A stretch of 64,000 bases of DNA from Hyphomicrobiales bacterium (GTDB lineage Bacteria > Pseudomonadota > Alphaproteobacteria > Rhizobiales > Rhizobiaceae), in assembly GCA_900465675.1 (NCBI GenBank), contig UBJR01000009.1, positions 496,001 through 560,000 of the forward strand. The letters run 5' to 3'. The translations under genes were made by a program, and so were the position numbers. Positions within the stretch are counted from its first letter, which is position 1. Each line of letters opens with the position of its first letter. Shown here piece after piece: positions 56,536-64,000 of the stretch. The notes under the pieces were generated by a model. The model was not told where the DNA came from. It saw only the letters and a list, made by a program, of their open reading frames with translations, and did no database searches.

Positions 56536-56874
56536 TCAGCCGCGAATATGATGGGTCTTCTGATAGATCGCGGTGGAACGGGCGCCAGAGCGGCAGTAGC
56601 CGAGCATCGGGCGCGGGAATTCGTCAAGCGCGTCGACCATGCCGGTCACGGCTTCCTCGGTAACGCCCATGGTGCCGACAGGCACATGCGCGATCTCCAA
56701 GCCAAGTTCCTTGGCGCGCGCCGCGATCACGGAAAACGGCGTCTGGTCGGGGCTTTCCTGGTCCGGGCGATGGCAGACGATCGACTTGAAACCCAGAGCC
56801 TTGATCTGGTCGAGATCCTCGACCGCAATCTGGCCGGATACCGAATAGTCGTCGTCGATCTGGCGGATGTCCAT
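56536..56874 (-). CDS. DUF442 / TIGR01244 family phosphatase-like protein
   Basis: A 112-residue protein with the fold of small dual-specificity phosphatases: ISVSGQIAVEDLDQIKALGFKSIVCHRP-type start (56750-56860) and the active-site-like loop GYCRSGARST. The cysteine loop reads C-x4-R, one residue shorter than the CX5R of true tyrosine phosphatases. Relatives occur fused to rhodanese or sulfide-metabolism hydrolases, so a sulfur-linked role is possible. AGGAGG precedes the ATG at 56874 at 8 nt. It stands 57 bp upstream of ridA, possibly co-transcribed. Confidence 0.82.
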   Translation of the reverse strand: MDIRQIDDDYSVSGQIAVEDLDQIKALGFKSIVCHRPDQESPDQTPFSVIAARAKELGLEIAHVPVGTMGVTEEAVTGMVDALDEFPRPMLGYCRSGARSTAIYQKTHHIRG

Positions 56875-56945
56875 CACGCGTACCTCCTGAAAATGAACGG
56901 CAGAAGCTCTACGATGCGCGACCGCGAGCGTCAACAATTGTTAGC

Positions 56946-57785
56946 TCATACAAAGGCGAAGGTCAGCGCATAGCTGCGGCTTTCGCCGGGCTTCAGCATG
57001 TTGAATTCGCCCGCCGCCTCCAGCTCGCTGCGCAGCACCCAGCGATGCGAGACCGGCTCGATGCCGAGAATATGCGCCGGTGCATTCTGGTTGCGCCAGA
57101 CCTGCAGGTGCGGCAGCGTATCGGAGCGCGTGCGCACCCTCAGCGTCTTGCCATGCACGGCCTTCATCGGCCCGAGGCGCACTTCGGCAAAGCCACCTTC
57201 GGTCGCCGGTGCCTCGACGCAGAACAACCCGCCGAGTTCGTCGCCGAAGGTCCAAGGGAAACCGCCGTCTTCCAGCATCTTGCCTTCGAGCCGGGTGCCC
57301 TCGTCGAACCATTTGCCGCCGACATTCATGTGGTACATCAGGAAGGTCGGGACGGTCTGGTCGCTGGTATTGATGACCTTGTCCTCGAGCGAGACTTCGC
57401 CCGTCGCGCCATCGATCGTCCAGAGGCGCTCGATGCGCTGCGGCAGTCCCTCGACGGTGACAAGATCGATATCGGCGCGGCATTCGGCATTGCCGTTTTC
57501 GAACTTGGTCCACAGCACCTTCGCCTTGTGGCCGGAAACCGAGCCATGCAGCGGATAGATCGCGCCGTCGGTGCGGCCCGGGATCGGCTCGCGGTGACGG
57601 ATATGGTCGGGGCCGCAGGTGAACAGGAAGCCTTCGAGCGAATGGTCGATACGCGGGTCGCCGTCATCCGGAATGGCGCGCTTGGGCGAAATATCGACGC
57701 CATCGACGACGCAGGCGCCGATATCCATCACCGACGTCTCGTCAAGCATCAGGCGCGGCCCCTTGGCGGCTGCAAACTCGATCAT
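56946..57785 (-). CDS. DUF4432 family, galactose mutarotase-like protein
   Basis: A 279-residue protein of beta-sandwich type related to aldose 1-epimerases. Family-like blocks are IDHSLEGFLFTCGPDHIRH, PLHGSVSGHKAKV, TFLMYHMNVGGKW and HILGIEPVSHRW. The histidines in PLHGS and YHMNVG sit where mutarotases keep catalytic or binding residues. The true substrate, probably a sugar or sugar acid, is unknown. GGAGGG lies 5 nt before the ATG. It ends 71 bp before the DUF442 gene on the same strand. Confidence 0.82.
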   Translation of the reverse strand: MIEFAAAKGPRLMLDETSVMDIGACVVDGVDISPKRAIPDDGDPRIDHSLEGFLFTCGPDHIRHREPIPGRTDGAIYPLHGSVSGHKAKVLWTKFENGNAECRADIDLVTVEGLPQRIERLWTIDGATGEVSLEDKVINTSDQTVPTFLMYHMNVGGKWFDEGTRLEGKMLEDGGFPWTFGDELGGLFCVEAPATEGGFAEVRLGPMKAVHGKTLRVRTRSDTLPHLQVWRNQNAPAHILGIEPVSHRWVLRSELEAAGEFNMLKPGESRSYALTFAFV

Positions 57786-58033
57786 TTCAATCCCTCCCCT
57801 GTCTCAAAACTGCCGTAGCGTTAGGGGCAGCGCAAGGTTTCGTCAATCACGTCGCGCATGATTGCCCGCAACCGGCGATCCGCTGAGGAACCGCCTTGGC
57901 AAACCAAACGTTTAGCTTCACGCAAGTGATCACGGATATTTTCATAATTTGTTCAGTACGAATTCATAAATTCCACACTAGCGTCAAAATTCGCGGGTGT
58001 GTGTCGGCCCAGTCCCTGCTTGAGGTGCAAGAC

Positions 58034-59398
58034 GTGAATCGCATTCTGAAATACGGCCTTTCGCTCGCCGCTGTCGTTCTGGCCGTCACATCCGTCGCGC
58101 CGGTCGCGGACGCGCAGCAATATGGCCGCCGCCAGCGCGACGTCGTCATGGTCACGCCGGATGGCCAGATCGTCGACTATATCCCGCCGGGCGCCGACGT
58201 CTATTATTCGCGCGACCGTAACGGCAATCGCGTTCTCGTCGACAGCTACGGCAATGTCGTCGCCACCGAAATGCGCTCCAAGGGCTATTATCCCGCGGCT
58301 CCCTCGCGCGATCCCTATAACAACGACCCCTATAATGCCGAGAGCGGCGATCAGACGCGCTATGGCAGCACCCGCTACATGGAGCGCGGCGCAGTCACCG
58401 GCGCGATCCCGCGTGACGGAAGCATCGAGCGTCAACCGCTCGATCAGCCCTATCCTGATAACGGCGACTATGCCGCGATCGATCCCGATCAGCAGGCACC
58501 TCAGGCACAGCAGCCAAGAGCACCCGAAGAGCCGGCGATCACCCTGAAGGGCAAGTCGAAGCCGGAGATCGTCGCGCTGCAGGTGTTCCTCGACCGCTCC
58601 GGCATCTCGCCAGGTGTCATCGACGGACACATGGGCTCGAACGTCACCAAGGCGATCTATGCCTACAACCAGATGACCGGCGAAAATCTCGATCCGAATA
58701 ATACCGACGCGATCCTTGAACAGCTGCGCCTGTCGGGCGGCCTGCCTGTTATCAGCTATACGATCACCCCTGCAGACGCGGCTGGCCCCTATGTCGCCGA
58801 GATTCCGGAAGACTACGCACACAAGGCGCTTCTGCCGTCGCTCGCCTATACGTCCACGACCGAGATGCTGGCCGAGCGTTTCCACATGGACGAAGCCTTC
58901 CTGAAGGAAATGAACCCCGGCGCCGACTTCACCGTCCCCGGCACCATCATCAAGGTTGTCAATCCGGGCGACCCGAAGACCGGCACGGTCGCCAAGATTC
59001 TGGCGGACAAGGCCAAGAAGCAGGTCTTCGCCTACGACGACGCGGGCAACCTGATCGCCGCTTACCCGGCCTCGATCGGCTCCAACGACACGCCCTCGCC
59101 GTCTGGCACGGTGCAAGTCGATCGTGTCGCGCTGAACCCGGGCTACACCTACAATCCGAAGATCAACTTCCAACAGGGCGCCAACGACAAGGTCCTGAAC
59201 ATTCCGCCAGGCCCGAACGGCCCGGTCGGCACAGTCTGGATCGCACTCTCCAAGCCGACCTACGGCATTCACGGTACCCCAGAGCCCTCGAAGATCGGCC
59301 GCACCCAGAGCCACGGCTGTATCCGCCTGACCAACTGGGACGCGACGGAACTGGCCAAGATGGTCAAGCCCGGCGTCACGGTCGAATTCGTCGATTGA
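58034..59398 (+). CDS. L,D-transpeptidase (YkuD) with peptidoglycan-binding domain
   Basis: A 454-residue secreted enzyme. From the GTG at 58034 the signal is NRILKYGLSLAAVVLAVTSVAPVADAQQ. A Tyr/Asp/Pro-rich region (SRDPYNNDPYNAES) follows, then a peptidoglycan_binding_1 domain (LKGKSKPEIVALQVFLDRSGISPGVIDGH by position 58540-58630), a linker domain resembling LysM, and the YkuD catalytic domain (about 330-454) with SHGCIRLTNWDA holding the active Cys near 429. Such enzymes make 3-3 cross-links or attach proteins to the wall; Rhizobiales use many for polar growth. A weak GAGGTG lies upstream of the GTG; the frame is open further 5'. Confidence 0.92.
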   Translation: MNRILKYGLSLAAVVLAVTSVAPVADAQQYGRRQRDVVMVTPDGQIVDYIPPGADVYYSRDRNGNRVLVDSYGNVVATEMRSKGYYPAAPSRDPYNNDPYNAESGDQTRYGSTRYMERGAVTGAIPRDGSIERQPLDQPYPDNGDYAAIDPDQQAPQAQQPRAPEEPAITLKGKSKPEIVALQVFLDRSGISPGVIDGHMGSNVTKAIYAYNQMTGENLDPNNTDAILEQLRLSGGLPVISYTITPADAAGPYVAEIPEDYAHKALLPSLAYTSTTEMLAERFHMDEAFLKEMNPGADFTVPGTIIKVVNPGDPKTGTVAKILADKAKKQVFAYDDAGNLIAAYPASIGSNDTPSPSGTVQVDRVALNPGYTYNPKINFQQGANDKVLNIPPGPNGPVGTVWIALSKPTYGIHGTPEPSKIGRTQSHGCIRLTNWDATELAKMVKPGVTVEFVD

Positions 59399-59415
59399 TC
59401 GCCATGCATTGAAAC

Positions 59416-59448
59416 AAAAAAAGCCGCCGGTCTCCCGGCGGCTTTTTT
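59416..59448. terminator. Bidirectional terminator between the L,D-transpeptidase and parA genes
   Basis: AAGCCGCCGG (59421-59430), loop TCTC, CCGGCGGCTT (59435-59444), with runs of A before and T after, so it works in both directions for two convergent genes. Confidence 0.93.
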
Positions 59449-59464
59449 GTTTCGGCTTGTGAAA

Positions 59465-60178
59465 TCAGGCCGCGTCACGCATCAGCAGGCCGGAAAGACG
59501 TGCCGCAACCGGAAGCTTGACCGGCAGCTTGCGCATCATTTCCTCTGCGAAACAGAGAGCATTTTCGCGGGCCTTTTCGAGGTTCGAGACCCGGGTCGCA
59601 TCCATGGTGGCGAGCGTGCCGCCGCAATCGAAGATGTCGCGGAAAGCCGAGCGTTCGATGATCGCCGTGTCGAGAACCGGCACGTGACGCTCATTGAGCA
59701 GCGCCTTGACCAGCTGCAGCGCGCGGGTCGTGACCATCGAGTTGACGCGGGTCAGGACGACGGAATGACCGATCTTGATGCCTGCCTTCTCATCCAGATA
59801 CTGGAGCAGTTCCAGAACCTGCGCGCCGCCGCGGGCATCCATGGCACAGCCCTGGATCGGGATCAGCACGTGGTCGGAAAGACCGACGGCAGTGGCAAGC
59901 AGCGGATTGCGCGCGCCCGGCAGATCGATGATGAAATAGTCGGTATTGGCCTTGTTCTCGCTGATATGCAGCGGCAGCGATGCCGAGGTGACGAAGTCGA
60001 TGACAGAGACGTTCTTCACGTTGCCGGAAATCTCATGCCAGCGGGAAATCCAATGCTGGGGATCGGCGTCCAGAATGGTGACGCGATACCCCTTGCGCGC
60101 AAGCTCGGTCGCCAGCAGCAGCACGGCCGTAGTCTTGCCGGCGCCGCCCTTGGTATTTGCAAAAGTAATGACTGGCAT
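59465..60178 (-). CDS. Orphan ParA family ATPase
   Basis: A 237-residue protein. The deviant Walker A is KGGAGKTT (10-17), then LDADPQHWISRWHEI (Walker A' region), YFIIDLPGARNPLLATAVGLSDHVLIP (Walker B) and HSVVLTRVNSMVTTRALQLV. Orphan members of this group include VirC1-like and chromosome- or protein-positioning ATPases. No parB gene or partner lies nearby, so plasmid partition is unlikely; it could position a polar or chemotaxis-like complex. Start at MPVITFANTKGG. It is convergent with the L,D-transpeptidase gene. Confidence 0.85.
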   Translation of the reverse strand: MPVITFANTKGGAGKTTAVLLLATELARKGYRVTILDADPQHWISRWHEISGNVKNVSVIDFVTSASLPLHISENKANTDYFIIDLPGARNPLLATAVGLSDHVLIPIQGCAMDARGGAQVLELLQYLDEKAGIKIGHSVVLTRVNSMVTTRALQLVKALLNERHVPVLDTAIIERSAFRDIFDCGGTLATMDATRVSNLEKARENALCFAEEMMRKLPVKLPVAARLSGLLMRDAA

Positions 60179-60350
60179 ATCAGGTCCTCGAAGGGAAAAG
60201 TGGCGAGCCGGTTATCGCTCTCATACGCACTTTTCGATTCATCGTGCGGTTAATGCATCCTTTCCAATCGTGGTTAACAAAATCTAAACGGACGAGCCGA
60301 AATTGCAGCCCGGATTTCTTACATCCCTAGAATTTGGGATGTTTGCAGAC

Positions 60351-60383
60351 AAAAAAAGCCCGGAAAGCCTGCGCTTTCCGGGC
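60351..60383 (-). terminator. Terminator after the Fe-alcohol dehydrogenase gene
   Basis: On the minus strand GCCCGGAAAGC pairs with GCTTTCCGGGC across loop GCAG (positions 60383-60358), followed by seven T (60357-60351). It closes the glutamine-synthetase-like, aldehyde- and alcohol-dehydrogenase group. Confidence 0.93.
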
Positions 60384-60409
60384 CAGCTGGTTGGTCCGCC
60401 TTGGTTAAC

Positions 60410-61561
60410 TCAGAAGCAATCCTTGAACAAAGCCTTGGTGTTTTCGAGCGTCATCGTGACAGGATTGCCACCGGCGCTCGGGTCTTCGATCGCCATCGCT
60501 GACAATTCGTCGATCCTGTCAGGCGCGATTCCCATCGCCGAGAGGCTTTCGGGAACGCCGAGTTCGGAGCGCAGCTTCAGCACGTAATCATAGAAGCCGT
60601 CGAAACCTCCGGCGATGCCGAGATAAGCCGCCGCACGGGCGATCTTCTCTTCGATCACAGCGCGATTGAAACGCAGCACGGCCGGCATCACGACGGCATT
60701 GGTCATGCCGTGATGGGTGTTGTAAACGGCGCCGATCGGGTGCGACAGCGCGTGGATGGCGCCAAGGCCCTTCTGGAACGCGACGGCGCCCATGGCGGCG
60801 GCTGCCATCATGTTGGCGCGGGCTTCCAGATCCGTGCCCTCCTTGTAGGCGCGCGGCAGGAATTCCTTGACGAGGCGCATCCCTTCAAGCGCGATACCAG
60901 CCGACATCGGATGGTAGAACGGCGAGGAATAGGCTTCCAGGCAATGCGCGAAAGCATCCATGCCGGTGCCGGCGGTGATGATCTTCGGCATCCCGACGGT
61001 CAGTTCCGGATCGGAGATCACGACGCCGGGCAGGAACTTCGGATGGAAGATGATCTTCTTCACATGCGTCGCCGAATTGGTGATGACGCTGGCGCGGCCG
61101 ACTTCCGAGCCGGTCCCCGCCGTCGTCGGCACGGCAACGATCGGTGCGATGCCTTCGATGCTGGCACGGGTCCACCAGTCGCCGATATCCTCGAAATCCC
61201 AGACCGGACGGCTCTGGCCTGCCATGAAGGCGACGCACTTGCCGAGATCGAGACCGGAGCCGCCGCCGAAGGCGACGACGCCGTCATGACCGCCATCCTT
61301 GAAGGCCTTCACACCGGCTTCGAGGTTCTTCTCGTTCGGGTTCGGATCGACATCGGCAAAGATGGCGCGGCCGAGACCGGCGTCTTCGAGAATGTCGAGC
61401 GCGTTCTTGGTGATCGCCATGGAAGCAAGGCCGCGATCGGTGACCAGCAGCGGCTTCTTCATGCCGAGACTCTTGCAGGCGTCGGCGAGCTCCTTGATGC
61501 GGCCGCGGCCGAGCTTGACCGCTGTCGGATAGCTCCAGTTGGCTGTGATATTGCTGCTCAT
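60410..61561 (-). CDS. Iron-containing alcohol dehydrogenase
   Basis: A 383-residue group III ADH. The nucleotide-binding part has AFGGGSGLDLGKCVAFM and PTTAGTGSEV; metal-binding histidines and Asp are in GTGMDAFAHCLEAY, ALSHPIGAVYNTHHG and nearby. It oxidises or reduces short alcohols or aldehydes with NAD(P). The ATG at 61561 overlaps the aldehyde dehydrogenase stop (ATGA), so the longer frame is spurious. Coupling to an aldehyde dehydrogenase suggests an alcohol-to-acid route. Confidence 0.93.
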   Translation of the reverse strand: MSSNITANWSYPTAVKLGRGRIKELADACKSLGMKKPLLVTDRGLASMAITKNALDILEDAGLGRAIFADVDPNPNEKNLEAGVKAFKDGGHDGVVAFGGGSGLDLGKCVAFMAGQSRPVWDFEDIGDWWTRASIEGIAPIVAVPTTAGTGSEVGRASVITNSATHVKKIIFHPKFLPGVVISDPELTVGMPKIITAGTGMDAFAHCLEAYSSPFYHPMSAGIALEGMRLVKEFLPRAYKEGTDLEARANMMAAAAMGAVAFQKGLGAIHALSHPIGAVYNTHHGMTNAVVMPAVLRFNRAVIEEKIARAAAYLGIAGGFDGFYDYVLKLRSELGVPESLSAMGIAPDRIDELSAMAIEDPSAGGNPVTMTLENTKALFKDCF

Positions 61562-62943
61562 GCTGTTACTTTCTTCAGATGGTAGGATTTCGGACGCGTC
61601 AGGTTCTGGAAGCCGATGATCGACAGCGAGCCGCCGCGGCCGGTTTCCTTGACGCCGGTCCAGCAAAGCGCCGGATCCAGATAATCGGCGCGATTCATGA
61701 ACACCGTACCGGTTTCGATTTCGCGGCCAAGCCGCCCTGCCCGTTCCGCGTCCTTGGTCCACAGCGAAGCGGTCAGGCCGTACTGACTGTCGTTCATCAG
61801 CGCCAGCGCTTCCTCGTCGCTCTTGACCTTCATGATGCCGACAGCCGGACCGAAGGTTTCTTCGCGCATGAAGGCCATCGAATGGTCGATATTGACGAGA
61901 ACCTGCGGTGCGAGATAGGCGCCGCCATCGTCCTGCGGAAAGAGTTTCGGATCGACCAGCGCCTTGGCGCCCTTGGAAACCGCATCGGCGATCTGATCGC
62001 GGACCACCTTGGCAAAGCGCCTGTGCGCCATCGGGCCGAGCGAGGTTTCAGGATCGAGCGGATTGCCGAGCTTGTAGTTCGACACCCAGGCGACCGACTT
62101 CTCGACGAAGCTGTCGTAGAGCGACTCGTGCACATAGATGCGCTCGATCCCGCAGCAGCACTGGCCGGAATTGTAGGTCGCGCCATCCATCAGCGTATCG
62201 ACGGCAGCGTCGAGATCGGCGTCTTCCATGACATAGCCCGGATCCTTGCCACCGAGCTCGAGGCCGAGACCGGTGAAGGTACCAGCCGCCGCCCGCTCCA
62301 TGGAGCGACCACCTTCGACCGAGCCGGTGAAGTTGACGAAGTTGAAGCTGCCGGCCGCGATCAGAGCCGAGGTCGTCTGGTGATCGAGGAAGACATTCTG
62401 GAAGACATCTTCAGGGACACCGGCCTCCACGAAAGCCTGTACGAGGCGCTCGCCAACCAGTAGCGTCTGCGACGCATGCTTCAGCACAACGGTATTACCC
62501 GCCATCAGCGCCGGAGCGATCGTGTTGATCGCCGTCATATAGGGATAATTCCAGGGGGCGACGACGAAGACGACACCATGGGCTTCGCGCTCGATGCGGC
62601 GCTCGAACTTGTCGCTCTCTTCGACGACGAGCGGCGCCAGCGCTTCGGCAGCGATCGAGGCCACGTAATTGGAGCGCTCGTTGAAGCCCTTGTACTCGCC
62701 GCCATAACGGATCGGACGGCCCATCTGCCAGGCGATCTCGGGCACGACGACGTCCGACATCTCATTGAGACGCGCGACACCCTTCAGCACCAGCTGAACG
62801 CGATCTTCGAGCGGACGCTTCGCCCAGGCCTTCTGCGCCTTGCGCGCACGGGCCACGGCTTCCTTCGCCGCTTCCAGCGGCAGCGCCGGACGCTCGGCGT
62901 AAACCGATCCGTCCACGGGTGATATGCATTGGATCATTGCCAT
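61558..62943 (-). CDS. Aldehyde dehydrogenase family protein
   Basis: About 461 residues. The NAD-binding and catalytic blocks are VVAPWNYPYMTAINTIAPALMAGNTVVLKHA (by position, 62470-62560), NFTGSVEGGRS, LELGGKDPGYV (catalytic Glu) and YNSGQCCCGIERIYV (catalytic Cys). It converts an aldehyde to its acid with NAD(P). The frame is open to 62952; MAMIQCISP at 62943 or MIQCISP at 62937 are the more natural starts. It sits between the glutamine-synthetase-like gene and the Fe-ADH gene on one strand. Confidence 0.93.
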   Translation of the reverse strand: MAMIQCISPVDGSVYAERPALPLEAAKEAVARARKAQKAWAKRPLEDRVQLVLKGVARLNEMSDVVVPEIAWQMGRPIRYGGEYKGFNERSNYVASIAAEALAPLVVEESDKFERRIEREAHGVVFVVAPWNYPYMTAINTIAPALMAGNTVVLKHASQTLLVGERLVQAFVEAGVPEDVFQNVFLDHQTTSALIAAGSFNFVNFTGSVEGGRSMERAAAGTFTGLGLELGGKDPGYVMEDADLDAAVDTLMDGATYNSGQCCCGIERIYVHESLYDSFVEKSVAWVSNYKLGNPLDPETSLGPMAHRRFAKVVRDQIADAVSKGAKALVDPKLFPQDDGGAYLAPQVLVNIDHSMAFMREETFGPAVGIMKVKSDEEALALMNDSQYGLTASLWTKDAERAGRLGREIETGTVFMNRADYLDPALCWTGVKETGRGGSLSIIGFQNLTRPKSYHLKKVTA

Positions 62944-63049
62944 GATCTTCATCCTATGTTTTTAGCGACCTATGGCGGACGCAGCCACCACCATCTCCGG
63001 ATATATGGAGATCATGAGGCGCTTATTGCATCCGCCTTCGATACGCCTC

Positions 63050-64000
63050 TTATGCTCTCTCGAAACCGCGCGCCACTTCCCAGTCGGTGATGCGACGATC
63101 GTATTCTTCCTGCTCCCATTCGGCAGCGCGCGTGTAGTGGTCGATGACATCATCGCCGAAGGCACTACGCAGCATCTTCGACTTGGTCATGGCAACCGTC
63201 GCAGCGCGCAACGTCCGCGGGATTTCGCGCACCTTGCGGGCACCATAGGCATCTCCCACGAAGGGCGCTTCGAGTTCAAGCTTGTTCTCGATGCCGTCGA
63301 TGCCTGCGGCAATCAGCGCCGCGAAGGCCAGATAGGGATTGAGGTCGGAGCCGCCGACACGGCATTCGATGCGGATCGCCTTGCTGCCATCGCCGCAGAG
63401 GCGGTAGCCGGCGGTGCGGTTGTCCTTGCTCCAGATCGCCTTGGTCGGCGCGAAGGTGCCGGCCATGAAGCGCTTGTAAGAATTGATATAGGGCGCCAGG
63501 AAATAGGTGATCTCGCTCGCATGCGCGAGAAGACCGGCGACATAGTTTTCCATCAGCGGCGACATGCCGTATCTGCCCTTCTCGTCGAAGAACAGCGCCT
63601 TCTTGCCATCGAGGCTCCAGAGCGACTGGTGGATATGCGACGAGCTGCCCGCAGCGTTGTAATGCCACTTGGCAAGGAAGGTGATGGCCTTGCCCTTCGA
63701 CCAGGCGATTTCCTTGCAGCCGTTCTTGATGATCGTATGGCGGTCGGCCATCGTCAAAGCTTCGGCATAGCGAACGTTAATCTCTTCCTGTCCGGCGGAA
63801 GCCTCGCCCTTCGAGTTTTCGACGGGGATTTCGGCGCCCTGCAGACCGGTGCGGATCGCCCGCATTACCTCTTCTTCCTTGGTGGTCTGGAAGATGTGGT
63901 AGTCCTCGTTATAGGCGCTGGCGAGCTTCAGGTTGCGATAGCCCGCGGCGTGAGCCGACTCGTAGGTCTGGTCGAAAAGGAAGAATTCGAGCTCGGATGC
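63050..64000 (-). CDS. Glutamine synthetase family protein (partial, 5' end outside window)
   Basis: The last roughly 316 residues of a GS-fold ligase; the reading frame is open to the right edge, from ASELEFFLFDQTYESAHA on. The C-terminal catalytic blocks are present: NVRYAEALTMADRHTIIKNG, HYNAAGSSSHIHQSLW and ECRVGGSDLNPYLAFAALIAAG, with the RVGGSDLNPY loop typical of GS relatives that ligate Glu to amines (PuuA-like or GlnT-like). Beside an aldehyde dehydrogenase and an alcohol dehydrogenase it suggests a polyamine or amino-alcohol catabolic route, by analogy to the Puu pathway; the specific amine is unknown. The gap to the ALDH gene is about 100 bp. Confidence 0.9.
   Translation of the reverse strand, partial: ASELEFFLFDQTYESAHAAGYRNLKLASAYNEDYHIFQTTKEEEVMRAIRTGLQGAEIPVENSKGEASAGQEEINVRYAEALTMADRHTIIKNGCKEIAWSKGKAITFLAKWHYNAAGSSSHIHQSLWSLDGKKALFFDEKGRYGMSPLMENYVAGLLAHASEITYFLAPYINSYKRFMAGTFAPTKAIWSKDNRTAGYRLCGDGSKAIRIECRVGGSDLNPYLAFAALIAAGIDGIENKLELEAPFVGDAYGARKVREIPRTLRAATVAMTKSKMLRSAFGDDVIDHYTRAAEWEQEEYDRRITDWEVARGFERA

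Overview
The window is chromosomal DNA of an alphaproteobacterium in the Rhizobiaceae, most likely Rhizobium itself. The evidence is high GC with strong G/C third-position preference, a dcw cell-division/peptidoglycan cluster of rhizobial layout, an FtsZ with a very long Pro/Gln/Ala linker, a BtaA-BtaB pair for betaine lipids, a fused ArsR-methyltransferase next to metF, and paired long palindromic intergenic repeats of the rhizobial type. The species cannot be fixed from the sequence alone.

Layout. 1-2.5 kb: the N-terminal part of a CreA-family protein (runs off the left edge), a DEDDh exonuclease, a GNAT acetyltransferase and a HigB-HigA toxin-antitoxin pair. 2.5-9 kb: ligA, a repeat-rich gap, recN, bamD and lpxC. 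9.3-31.9 kb: the dcw cluster, read leftwards: mraZ, rsmH, ftsL, ftsI, murE, murF, mraY, murD, ftsW, murG, murC, murB, then a three-gene interruption (Tat-type metallophosphoesterase and an MHS-family transporter on the plus strand, aquaporin on the minus strand), then ddlB, ftsQ, ftsA, ftsZ. 32.3-32.7 kb: the RNase P RNA gene rnpB. 32.7-46 kb: an FAD oxidoreductase, many wall-active enzymes (two SLT-type transglycosylases, an AmiD/AmpD-type amidase, a GH25 muramidase lipoprotein, an MltB-type transglycosylase), a TerB/J-domain protein, PPi-dependent phosphofructokinase, a LysE-type exporter, a beta-lactamase-fold protein, an unknown lipoprotein and btaA-btaB. 46-50.3 kb: a 25-residue membrane microprotein, metF, the ArsR-methyltransferase regulator and ettA. 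50.4-57.8 kb: RNase T2, an alpha/beta hydrolase, a DMT transporter, a CoA-transferase/ThDP-enzyme pair, RidA, a DUF442 protein and a DUF4432 mutarotase-like protein. 58-64 kb: an L,D-transpeptidase, an orphan ParA, and an Fe-alcohol dehydrogenase / aldehyde dehydrogenase / glutamine-synthetase-family group cut by the right edge.

How it works together. The centre of the window makes and polymerises the lipid-linked peptidoglycan precursor (MurB-G, MraY, DdlB, FtsW, FtsI) and builds the divisome (FtsL, Q, A, Z). The flanks supply outer-membrane assembly (LpxC, BamD), wall remodelling, DNA repair (LigA, RecN) and translation or RNA factors (RsmH, EttA, RnpB). Most dcw genes are tightly coupled, with several 4-bp start/stop overlaps.

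Signals beyond the genes include a four-fold TGGG array with exact 10-bp phasing upstream of mraZ, a consensus promoter for higBA that would start the toxin mRNA almost at its AUG, a perfect 16-bp palindrome just upstream of the metF-linked regulator, CtrA-like boxes, a Pho-box-like site before btaA, and a palindrome before the phosphofructokinase gene. No tRNA, rRNA, CRISPR array, insertion sequence or phage genes were seen.
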